DNA of 64,000 nucleotides from positions 52,153,665 to 52,217,664 of the forward strand of contig OY754468.1 in assembly GCA_963575645.1 (NCBI GenBank). Reading direction: 5' to 3'. Numbering within the stretch: the first letter of the stretch is position 1; each line of letters starts with the position of its first letter. The DNA comes from Xanthostigma xanthostigma (Eukaryota > Arthropoda > Insecta > Raphidioptera > Raphidiidae). A program made the translations under genes and the position numbers. The notes beneath the pieces are model-generated. The model saw only the letters and a program-made list of their open reading frames with translations, had not been told where the DNA came from and did not search any database. Positions 11,703-24,900 of the stretch are shown here, in pieces.

Positions 11703-12943
11703 TATGTCGCTACTGTTCCAGTGGGAGTTATTGTAATCAATTTGATAAGAAGGCTCTCTGTTTTTATGCGGTTTGAATTATTACTATTGAATATATTTAA
11801 ATACGATAACACGGTTTATGATTGTCATTTTTTAGCTTAATTTTTTTAGTCTACAATGTGCAATGCATTTATCTGGAAAAGATCAGGGTCGTATTAATTA
11901 AATGAAGATTTAGGACTACTTAGTTTCTCAAAAATTAAAGAAAATCTTTGTAGGTTCGTTTCTTCCAAACGGAAATACAGAATAACGTGTGTCTTTTAAT
12001 TAAATTTAACACGTCTCTATCGCTAAGCAAGGGAAATCACGTTTGTAGAAAAAGATACTGATTTAATGGGTACACGCATTTGTTTGTAGTAATAGTTCTT
12101 CAGTTTTTTTTAATTACTTTTTAAAGGAAAGTACACGCGAGTATTAATTATACTTATACACGTTAATGCCTTATCAGTTTCAATGTTTATTTACAAAATT
12201 ATTGATAAGAATAAATTAAATACTATCTCGGTGCGTTTATTTAAAGCGTATACAAGTAGTACTTAATTGGGATCTGGAAATAATAACTAGTAATATTACT
12301 TGACAAATATCATGTAGAGATAATTTTATTTTTGATTGATATAAGAAAAATGACAAGTCAAATATTAATTATCGAAAATTTTAATAAGAAATTATTTTTA
12401 TCTAGATGTAAGGGAAGTTAATAAAAATGAGGTCAATTGGTATGTTACATTTTTTATTGTAACAAATAATTTATTCTAAATAATTTTTTCTTACATAAAA
12501 GAGTAAATAAAATGGGTCACCTTCTGTGTTAAAAGGCAATAATATTTGTTGATACATTATTTGATTAACACCTATCGCAAACTACGGATAAAAAAATGAA
12601 TAAAATAATAAGTAATTTGGAATCAAGTATAATTACGATAATAAAGATAAATTATTTAATTAAATAAAAATAATCAATTAATCATTACGCTCCTCCTGAC
12701 ATTTATACCTCCATAGCTACTAAAACTGCACATGCGCGGTGATAAAACGAATTGCCATAATCAGGCAGATGAAGAAAATACATACCTTCTAATTCAAAGC
12801 ATGTAGTACTACGGCACCGAGTGGCCTAAATAAGCACAGCTCGTGTAAAATAGTAAAATTGATATACGAAATAAAGTTGTCAATTGACATAAATATCGGT
12901 TGAAGGTTTTGTGATTAGTGAACTGTCTAAATAAAGTGTTATT
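11703..12943 (+). promoter_or_regulatory. Upstream region and 5' UTR of mitoferrin
   Basis: This is the DNA immediately ahead of the mitoferrin start codon. I see no clear TATA box or other dependable promoter element. No gene is visible. Confidence 0.35.
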
Positions 12944-15900
12944 ATGAACTTTGACGACTATGAAACGTTACCAACAAATAATGTCACTACACATATGACG
13001 GCTGGTGCCATCGCCGGAATAATGGAGCATTGCGTAATGTATCCACTAGATTCGGTGAAGGTAATTGGAAATGTTTTTTTACTTTGACATGCAGATTGTA
13101 TTTTTCGAAATATGCCAGGTTTTTTTCAAGGCTCGAATGAAGTGTCCAAAAGATTCAAAAGAAGTTCGTAATCGCCGGGGTTAGGTCATAGGTAAAGCCG
13201 GTATCACATTAAAAAAAAGGAAAATTAAAAATTTGACAGTTTCGATTTTCGAAATAAAAAGCATTTGTGCATATTTTCAGCGACACAAGTTTAGCACTAG
13301 CCCAATTAGATCACCCCCTAATCTTTTTGTGCCAGTTGCAACTTTATCTTAAGTAAATATTAAAAAGTGCATTGCAATTTGCGGTAGTTGAATAATTGAT
13401 GAGATTAGATTTATTGGAGGGAAATAGCAGACAATTGTGTTCAAACACTTTCATTTTTTGGTAGAAATTTAAAACAAGTTTATTTTCTTAACCCTCCACT
13501 GAACGCGTGATGAATTTAGTTGAGTATATCACTATTGCTGGAAAGAAACACGCTTTATATGTCGTGAGGTACCTTCCCAGTTGTACAAGACAACTAATGT
13601 AAACAAGTTTATTAAAATGTATTAGTGAAATAGGAATTATATTATAAAAAAATATTAATTTCTTGGCAATATGAATTATTCAGATAAACCATAACACAGT
13701 GTCAGAAAAGGTGACAATATATTCTATAAATAAAATAAATGCAAACATTTTAACAAGTATTTACTTATTTTTATGCTCTGTTTTTTGCGAAGTGTATGAT
13801 TTTCTTTTGTTTATTCAGCTTTCAATTGTTTCATTAGAAACTTCAACTATTATATTATTATTACTTACTTAATCTTGTTTCTTATCTTCGAAAGAATCCA
13901 TTCATTCTAAATCAAATCGTAATGTCGATTTATTATAGGAAAAGTGTGATTAGTAGTTTCTGCTTATCTGTAATATTATTTTGAAATTAAATGTATAATC
14001 GTAATTACGTAAAAAAAACGTCTTTCAAAATAAGATATGAAACGTCCATACCATGTAGCCGATAAGAGCTCAAACGTTCTAAAATATTGACAGAGGTAGA
14101 TAGAATAAAATAATAGCAAATAGATAATCAGGGAAAACGATATTAACGCGAGCGAAGCCACAATTAAAAACTTAATAAATTTATTAATGAAGAAGTAGAA
14201 CGATTCTTGTTAGTAATAATAATTAATTCAATAAAAAATATGAAGTTAAAGTGACCAGTAACATTTAACTTGTTTGGTTTAATTATTTTCCACCTTACAA
14301 GGTCACCACTACTAACACAGTTTTGTCAATATCATTCATGAAAAATGTATTCAACTTCAAAATATTCTGTAAGGCAACTACGATAGAATTTCAAATTAGA
14401 AATTGTGAGTTGTGACTTAACAACTTTTATTCTTCGTCATGCATTTGTTTTTTTTGCGACCCCTACTTACTCTGTTTGAACAAATGAATTGCAGATATTC
14501 TTCATTTTTTTATGCCTCCGTTATTTTATAATATACGGACAATATTTCAAGGACAACAACAACAGCTAATGATCATACTTTAAAGCTGGTTGTAGACGGG
14601 ATTATTTTTATGGTAATTCAAAAATAGAATTCACTGTCATAGGTATGTTAAGCGCGTGCTTTTCCTATTTCCGTATAGCGCAAAATTAGAATATATTAAT
14701 TACATAATCCAATTCTAGATTATTTATTCTTGTATTACAGATTATAGCGAAATCTTTAAACCTCCAGAACGTTTAATAATTTTAATTTACTGAACATTTT
14801 ATTGTTACCGACTCATTAATATGTCAGTTAGATAGTTTTCTTTTTGTTATATTTATTTTGTTTACTTCCATTCAAAATAATGAACGATGGCCGAGTATAA
14901 ACCTGAAACGTTGACAGTAAAGTGAATCAAATGTAAATATTGGAATGATAAAGCTAATTTTTCGCGCAATTTTTGAACACTTTTTTGATATTTTTTTTAT
15001 TTACATAGCAGCCTTTTGACGTGATAACGTCTTATAAATTGATGAAACACCAGCTGCACGCACGAAAAAGTGTAACGTTCCGCCTGACCCTGTGCGTGCA
15101 AGCGAGAGCGCAGTATGCTTCGGCCCAAGTTTGACAGCTACTAAAATTTAGGTTATGTATTACGGAATACGTTATCACGTAAAACTATCGTCCGTAAACC
15201 GACTTTACAGACAACCAATTTTTTTTTTGCTGAGAAAAAATATATGGCCATAAAAGATGGATTCGCTAATAGAAATTGTCGATGATTTGACCTCATAAAA
15301 ACGCATATATTTTTGTCAGATTTAATCTTCACTGCAAAGTCAAAAATATTATGTACAATGTCGTATGAACATTTTATCTTGTTTACATAGTACGTACTAA
15401 TAGCATTTTTTTATCGTAAGAATGAATTGCTTGATAGTCGTAGTGTTAATTAGTACTATCCTTTACTAATGACCTTGAGTCGCGTTATTGTTAGTTTTAC
15501 TTTGGGGATCGAGGCTTCGATCCCCGCAATTATCGTTCTCAATGGCGGGGGCTGCGGGTTCCTTATACTGTGCGATCGGCGAAAGAAGACCGGTGGGGAA
15601 AGGGCAAGAAGTCGTTGATGTGTTCCCAAATTATCGGAATTCATAGGCGGCGCATAGCAAGGCATGCAAACAATGTATAGCTTTAAATTTTAAGGCATTA
15701 TTTTGAGCCTCTAACTCGCACATTTTAATTACATTCGCTATTACCTCCCTAGCGCCACTTCTAACTGTTTTTCCCTTTTTACTTTCCATTTTGATGATAT
15801 TCAGACAACACCCCTCAACTTAGTCCGTGAACGCACACCTATGTACTGTCTGGTGTATGATTTTTTTGTACTGTTAGCAAGTGTCGCTGTATAGTACAGC

Positions 15901-18900
15901 TGTGGCAAGAGTACAATTATCGCGGTACGACAATTGGTACACTATTGGTCGACTGGACTCCCTTATTGCATAGAAGCGGTTCCAGGATCATTACCTTTTA
16001 CTAATATAAAATACTTGTGCGCTCTTCTGCAATAAGGTCATAGGACTACATACCACAGACCGGTCTTCTTTTAAAAATCCAACAGTAGTTACGTCACTAG
16101 ATTTTGAAGTGAAAACTTCTTTAGCGGCGTTGTACACTTTTTTTGTTATGGGTAAAAAATGTTAAACTCGCGCCAGGAAAAGTAAGAACTGGGTGAGACT
16201 CTCTAAGTGATAGTAATTGCCAGATACTTTTCATACAACGTTAGACATCTAGCGTTAAAATATCGTACATAAAAATGCAATCTATGATACAAACCATTTT
16301 ATTTTTTATACAACGTTAGACATCTAGCGTTGAAATATTGTACATAAAAATGCAATCTATGATACAAACCATTTTATTTACAAGTGTTGCCAATAAATAA
16401 ACAATGCTTCTAAATGCAAAAAATTAACACGTTAATATTCAAGTTTTCACTTCTGCCGGCACTCCCGGAGTGCAACCCGTCTTTTTTTTACCCATGTGTT
16501 GGCAAGTGTTTATAAAATAAGTGAGGCGTATCACTGCAAAAGGGTCTATATCCATTTTCGGATAAAAAAGAGTTAAACACTATTTCAACAGCTGTGCAGC
16601 TCGATGCATATCCTAGTAAATTATTGGTGTGTCAAAGAGGGCTTTATCTCATAGAAAAATACAATCAAACATTGGATGTCGCGGCAGAAGGTTCTATATT
16701 TTTCGCATGAACACATCAAACGGGCCTATATCCAACGAACCAATCAGATCTCTCAAAATCACGCAGAAAAGCAAACTTTGTCTGTGTTGACTTGTTCGGT
16801 TTAGTTTTATTGTGTATAATACTGATTGTGTACGGCTGTCTTTTGATGTTCATTTTAGTCTTACAAAGTGTTGGATTGTGGTAACATTTTTTTGGTTTAG
16901 TGACTATGAACGATAGTATTACCCCATCGGAACCGGGAAAAGCTAGACGGACACCTGGAGATCGTAGTAAATGGAAAAGGAACATCGCAAAATCTAAAAG
17001 GTACGACATCACATTACGTTAGTGACTTTACATTGTTTCAGTTTTATCATTATATTGTCGTACTTGATGATTTATTGTTCCATACTGTTCTTCTTCTTTC
17101 ATCCAATTTTGTAGTCTTAGCTGTTGGGTTTATGTAGCCAAATGTTAGCTTGATGTTTTGCTGTTGCAGATATGATCCCCCAGGTCCACCAGCATACCCC
17201 AGTTGCAACCACTTCAATAAGTCTTACAAATGCAGAAAGTTAACAATGAGGGACATTAGGGAATTCCACCAGAACTTTTATTCGACTCGCGAAAAAAACC
17301 TCCAGGATGCGTTTATCATCAAACACATGAAGGCAACAGCTGTGAAAAGACCACGTCCAACAAAAAGACCTACCTCTACAAAAAAAGTTTGTACGAACTT
17401 CTATATTCGAGTATCCGGTACCGACAAGTTTTATCTACGTGTGTGTCAGCAAACCTTCGTCAGTGTCCTCCAAATATCACGCAAGAGAGGTCAGTCTTTG
17501 GCTAGAAAATTTCTGACTACTGGTAGAATGCCTGTTGACAGAAGAGGTGGTGCGAGGCCAAATCCAGTCTATGAAAAGAGAAGAGCTGCTATCAAAGCAT
17601 TCATAGAGAAATTGAAATGTTGTGAAAGCCACTACTCTCGAGGAAAGTCCATTCATCGGCGTTATTTACCCGGAAATTTAAGTATTAACAAATTGTATCG
17701 CATGTATAACAGCGAACAGACTGACGAATCACTGAAATCGAAGAAAACGTTTTTTCAAAAAATTTTTACCACGCAGTATAACATTGGATTTGGCACACCC
17801 ACTACGGATGCCTGCTCTAAATGTATAGAGCTTAAAGCTAAGATCAAAAAAGAGACCAACCCTCCTGATAAAAATAAGTTAATGACTGACCTTACATTAC
17901 ACAGAATGCGATACAAAGCGTTTTTCAAAAAACTTCAAGAAAAAAGGGAGGATCTCCTAACATTGAGTTTTGATTGTCAAAAGAACTTGGTTCTGCCAAA
18001 GGTCCAAGATCAGACTGCCTACTATAGTAGGCAAATTTACATATACAATTTCTCTATTGTAAAGGGGAGCTCAAAGGACTGCTTGACTCCGGAGAATGTA
18101 TATTGCTATTCTTGGATGGAGCATGAGCACAAGAAGGGTGCGAATGAAATTGCGTCAGCGGTGTTTCATCTATTGTCACTACTTGATTTGACATCTTACT
18201 CAACGATTAGGTTGTGCGCTGACGGTTGCGGTGGTCAAAACCGTAATTCAATTATGATTGGAATGCTGAGTTACTTTTTGACACGAGTAGCGCCTTCTAA
18301 CATTCAGGAAATACAACTGATCTTTCCTATCACTGGTCATTCGTTTTTGCCAGCAGAGCGGGTGTTTGCTTGCATAGAGAAAAAACTGCGTAAGCTACCA
18401 GTAATAATACAACCTACAGAATATGAAGCTGTTTTTTCGGAGCACTCCACTATTTTTAAATTAGGCACTGACTTGAAGGTTTACGACTGGAAAACTTTGG
18501 TGGGGACTTACTACAAAAAAACTACATCTTGGCACTTCAAGTTTAATGAAGCAAAACGTTTCATTCTCACAAAATCTAAACAACAAAATATCTTGGTTAA
18601 ATGTGAAACATCTTACAACAGTATATTGACCAACGGTAAAATGATTGTTAAAAAGGGTGTTAAAATAAAGTCGATCGCATTGCCAGATGAAATACCGTTG
18701 GGAGTCACGTTGAAAGCAGCCAAGATTGATGATGTTAAAAATCTTTTAAAGAAGCACTTTGGTGAAACCTGGGACACAATGGCAGAATGTTCTTTCTATA
18801 AAAATGTGGTCTTGGGAAACACGACCGAGATGTCAGCCGACAACACGGCAACAAACGATACAGAAGATCTTGGGGCAGAAGAAGAGTTTTGTGAAGGGCA

Positions 18901-21900
18901 TGCAGATGAGCAACTTTCTGCTGAACGAGTGTAGTGTTTGCTGAACTTGTTTTCTAAAATGTACGTTTTTGATTTTTGAGAAATAGTTTTAGTTCTATTT
19001 TTTGTAGGCAAGTCATGATTTCAAAATATAAGGAAAATAAAGTTTAGTTAATTCGTTGTATCTGAGTATGTTATTGTGTCAAAACAGCCTAAATCCTCAT
19101 GTTGTTAGCGCAAAAGTTCCTTTCTCCATTTGATTATATCAAAAAGTTCCATATCCAAATTTTGAAGCTACATTACATATTTTTTATACATTTTACGTTT
19201 ACTTTCTTTGTTCATTTTGATATTATGAGTTGGTAAGAATAACTCAAATCAGTTTTGTATGGATTTCCATTTCTAATTTTACTTCAAACAGTTTTTGGCA
19301 AATACTGAAAAATTACTGGCAGTGGATATGGGCCCTTTTGTGGTGACACGCCTCAAGTACAGTTCTATTTTCAAAATACGAATTAAATTGCAACGTGTTG
19401 TAATTATTTAGAGATACAAGGCATATTATTTGTATTATTCTATGTATAACGATGTGTCACAGTTAAATTCTATTGTAATGTTAAATAATTACATATTATA
19501 TTATATTTTTCTTTTTCTTTTTTTATAAAATAAGACACAACATTGTTCAACTGTTAAATATTATTAGATAATAGCTTATCAAGTTTCATTTAAAGAAATT
19601 CTTTGGTTTCACTTATATTTGTTTTTTTTCTCACAATTATTTCGCAATTAAACGCCAAACATATACTTACCTAATTAGTATATTTAAACGGAAGCGTGAC
19701 TTAAAATTAAAAAATATATAATTCCAAGTTTGGGTTGTTTCATAGTGTACCAGTCATAAAAATCGGTTGAAAAATGTTTCCCGTCAAAGTAGCGTATCAA
19801 ATATTCAGTATCCTATGATAATCGTCCCCAAGGCCAAAATTATGATTTAGTCGCCTCTTTTTATTATATTCGATGATAAAAAAAAATTCTCTCAATACTA
19901 CGAATCGCATGGTGTATTGATTGCGCTTTCCGGAATTTCTTTCCCCTGTTCCAGGTCCTAGCTACTGTGCGCTGCAAATACCCAAAAACGAAATTACAGA
20001 CAGAAGTCCGGTTGCTATTAGATTGTAGATTATGTACGCTCAACAGCTGTAGTTATTTTAGATATTAACCATTGAAGTAATTCGGAACCCAAAGGAATGG
20101 TGAGACCTCTGGTGAGAAATGCGCCGAACTGTCCTAAGGGGGGTTTTTGACCATAGATATATATTTAATAGATTGCGGATACACTAGCGCCTTCCTGTAC
20201 CTTTTAGAAGCCATTTTGTACGTGGAAAACGCCATAAAAAGCGCGCGAGATTCAAAAATATAAATTATTTTATAATATGATTTTATTGAGAAAAACGACA
20301 AAACTCACAGTAAAAAGTTATATTTCGCTCCAAAACCTATTTTTATAATGAAAAATTTCAAAAATTACAAAATTGAGCATAAATATAATGTAAAGCTTAG
20401 AACATTTTACATTGTCAATTTGGCATCAAGGTTGACAAGCATCGATGCCAATCTGACAATGTAAAATGTTCTATACTTTTATATTATATTTATGCTCAGT
20501 TTTGTAATTTTTGAAACGTTTCAATATAAAAATAGGTTTTGGAGCGAAATATCACTGTTTACTGCGAGTTTTATTGTTTTTCCATTAACATCATATTATA
20601 GAATGTTTAATCTTTTTGAATCCCGCGCGCTTTTTACGGCGTTTTCCACGTACAAAATGGCTTCTAATTGGAACCATTCCGCACAATGCTCAAGGATAGG
20701 CATCCGCTATCTATATATATATGTTTTTGACAGGTAAACTTTGGAGGCATAAGGTAAACATTGATTTAGAAAAGCATGATGGAGGCATCATGCTTTTCTA
20801 AATCAATGTTTACCTGTCAAAACCCCCCTCAGGACAGTTTGACGCATTTCTCACCAGAGGTCTCACCATTCCTTTGGGTTCCGAATGGCACATGATTGTA
20901 AATCGACAAAACCGTACAATTATTCCCAGAATACGGGACTGGCCGGTGTGAGATTTCCGCATAGCGTTCGTGAATATCAAAAAAAAGAAACAAAAGCCGG
21001 CGATGTTTTTAAAAGTGAATAGACACAATAACCAGTAGCGTTATCGCGGCGTGAAATGATAACGAATTAAAAAAATATCATCCATGACCACATTTCACTG
21101 AAATTATTGCAACATGGTCTAATATGAATTGTAATATTTAAAAACGGATTTTGCCGTTGGCTTCGCTCGCATTAATATCTATATTGACGTGAATTCGAGT
21201 CCGGACGAAGCCGGAAAAAAAGTATAGAAGTTTTTGATATCTGTTGACGAGCGTTTCTAATCTGCAATGTCTGTTTAATTCAGAGGTCCCCAAACTATTT
21301 TGTCTCGTAGACCACTTGCCATGTTTTTCGGTTTCGTGTAGACCCCCTGCTTGTCTAATATTGATTTTTTGCAAATTCATTAATTCCAAATGTATTTTTG
21401 ACAACCGGTATTAGTGCTACTCACTTTGAACGATTTAAATTTATAACGGTAGTGAAATGTAGTGTGAAATGTTTAGTTTTATACATTTATTAATTAGATT
21501 CAAATTAAACGAATCAAATTGAAATTTACTTTCTGTTACAAACTAAGCAAAAAATAAATGTTTTTAGTGTGAGGGATGAACCTGATGCTTTAATAATAAA
21601 TTTTCAACATTTGGCATCAATTTAGTTAGATTTAATCTTAGATCTCTTCGGTAAACGATGTCCAGTTTGTTTCTTTTTTTGTTAGGAGATTCACTATCGT
21701 GGACCCCCATTTTCATTTCATGGACCCCCAACTTTTTTTCCCGCTGACATGGACCCCTTGCAAGTTGTCGTCGACCCCTGGGGGTCGATATAGACCACTT
21801 TGGGAATCACTGGTTTAATTAGATAAACTTTAGACCTGCAACTTGCATCCTAACAATTGGTAGCGTGCCAAGTTTCATCGAAATTGTCTCAGCTGTTTTC

Positions 21901-24900
21901 GGGTGATGCCAACAAACCTTTCATTTAAAACGATGATAAGAAAAAATACAGCAATTTTTCTTATCATTATTCTTAGAAAAATTACATTTCGTTCACTCCG
22001 TATTTGAAAAATTTGTTTTTGATCGGTCGACATTTTTTAGATAAACTGATTTCCAGATAAAAATGATGTGTGCGCAATATTGATAATTTAAATAATTAGG
22101 CAACAATTAAGAAGATATGTTATTCGTGGTTATTTTAGGCAAACACAAGGCCGGCGTCAATCATTTTTAGATCACTTTTATGAATGGTTTTGGGACGCCC
22201 TCCTTAAGGTTATACGCCCGATAGAGCAGTGTATAGATAATACGCTGAAATTTTAATATGTTAATTATGGATATCTCATACATTCAACTGCATTTTTTAA
22301 AAAACATTGACCGTCTAGTTTTCAAGTTATTAATTATTAAAAATGCGATTTTTAACACAGTGATAAATGAGAAGACTGCCCGGAAGTGTATATAAAAATA
22401 AGATTAAACCAAATTGGCTATAGACACATTTTTAAAAAACTGATTATTCGAAAGTTTGACTCATTTAGATAACGTAAAAAATAAAAAATCTGAACTTTCC
22501 CGTGTAGTTTTGGAGAAATTTTAATTAAAAATTTTCGAAACATCTCTCAAAATCTCTATTTCCTAGATTTGAATTATATCACCATGAAAACCAGATTACA
22601 CGAAAAGTTTTTCATAAATTTTGTTTTTATTAAATAATTTTTTTGACGTTACTAATAACTAAAACTTAAAAATTAGATATTGTTTCATTTACCATGTATT
22701 AATAACTGCATTTTTAATATCCAATTACTCAAAAACTATTCGTCTAACGGTTCAAAGGTTTTTAAAAAACGTAAGATAAAATCATTCGTGTTCATTGGGC
22801 TTAATTAAATATACTGCTAAAGTCAAAACTTTATGATATTATGTCAAATTTTTAAATATTAATTTCTTAAATATTGAAAAATAAAGCTATGATCTACAGG
22901 ATATAATATTTCTATTATAGAAATAATAATTTACCAAGTCATATAACATTTTTTTATTACAACAAAATACGGACGCAGTTTTTACTAATAATAATAAAAA
23001 TGTCACTTTCGCTCCTCTAGCTATGCCTTCTTTTTGAATTTTGGAGTTGCGTAGAAATGGCTCAAATGCAGATCATTTGTTTTTCACAAAAAAAATAAGA
23101 ATTTCGTATTTAGAGCAAAACGAGCCAACGAATTAAAATAAATAAAAAAACCCTCCAATTTCGAAAAATCCAATAACAGTAGCGATATTGTGTATTCTTC
23201 TTGAAAGATCTTGCTAAGAAAAATTTGTATTGTTCTCAGACTCGGATGCAATCTTTATACACTTCGTCGACGGCCCGCGAGGGGGTCAGCGAAACGTTTC
23301 TGCGAATGGTTCGCCACGAGGGTCTGCTTCGACCGGTCAGGGGCATGTCGGCTGTTGTGGTCGGCGCTGGACCAGCACATGCCCTCTACTTCAGCTGTTA
23401 CGAGTACATAAAGGAGACGGCCATACAGAAAACGACCAGTTCTACTAATCATACATTAATTTGTGGTGAGTAAATTTAAGGAGGTTGAGCCGTTTTACGA
23501 AAATAATGAAAAAAAACTGAAATAAAGTTTTTTTAATAGATCTTTTTATGACAAAACTTTCTGTAAAAAATTCAAACTCATTAGGAGATTTATAAAGTTA
23601 AAAATTAAAAAAAACTTTTACATGTAGTTTTATGGAAAATATGTCAACCTAGCATGCAAACTGTTCATTTTATTTTTTTGCAAATAACCAAATAATGTCA
23701 GCAGTTTCAAAAACTAACCATGTAAAGCATCGATGTCTTACGCATATTTTAATATTTTTTCCAATTTAATTAGGAGACTTCTAATCAATAAAAAAAATTA
23801 TTGAACCTTAGCACTTTTCGATTATGGACTTTTATTCTTGACAGTTTTAATAATTTTAACTGAATTTTCAACTTTTTAATGATAAATTTTAATTTTTATT
23901 ACTTCTAATTTATTTTTTTAATTATTTACTGCAAAAAATATGTAAAATACAGATATTTACATAAATTTATTTTTTTTAATCTAACTTTGTACATAATATT
24001 CAAAAGTTAGTCCATTCAGTAAAATACTGAAATAATTATAATAAAAAAAAAATATTTATTTATGCCTCTATGGCAATAATTTATTGGCATCATCGACATA
24101 TAACCTTTTGTAAAAATTTATTATGGAAAAGTTCCCATTTAGAATTCGACTTATTTTTTATTGGGACTGTAACGGATCAACCTCCTTAAAACGGTACAAA
24201 AAGATTGCAGATAAAAGAATCAAAACTATTTAAAAAAATGACGAGATTAATTATATTAAACGTGACCAAAACTGTACTGATATATTATAATTCAAGTCAC
24301 CCAGTGCTTCTAAATCACCATCTTTGCGTTTTAATTAAGCTACTGTATTATTATTAACCTCGCAGGGAAATCCCGTGTATTGAAATCGCGTCAGATGACA
24401 TCATTAATTAAAATAACTATTTACAATAGATTCATTGAAACAATTCCCACTTAATTTGGTTAAGAGATGAACCGTAAAGACGTATTTTTGTATTTAAAAA
24501 TCACTAAATTTTTGGGAACCTTTAATTGGACACAACTTTTAAAACCAAAAGAGATGCAAAAGTTTACTTGCGCTCATTGAAATCAGCGTGTCTTTTTTTA
24601 TAAACATAGTACGTAGGAATACGTTCTTAAAGACTCCGATTTTCGTTAAAAGATTCCATTTCGCAAGAATCAATGTTTTAATTTCTATTAGTGATGTGCC
24701 GGATCGTTAAAAATGTATATCCCCGGATACGGATCTGAATACGGATATTTGGTTTCAAGATCCGCGGATACGGATACGGAACGGATCTTAACTTTCTTAG
24801 AGTACGCGGCGGTAAATATTGCACATCGACCTTTGGAAAGAGACTATCTGTTATGGGAAAAAGTTATTGACCTCTTTAAGAGTTAACTCTCATAACAGAT

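Noticed and set aside
15456-15665. Minus-strand frame in a GC-rich patch, briefly considered as a gene fragment or rRNA piece
   Set aside because: No match to rRNA that I recall, no recognisable protein domain and no splice context.
17150-17169. ATG at 17150 as the transposase start
   Set aside because: Its first six codons lie upstream of a good acceptor and within the inferred intron; exon 1 at 16906-17000 gives the family-like start in frame.
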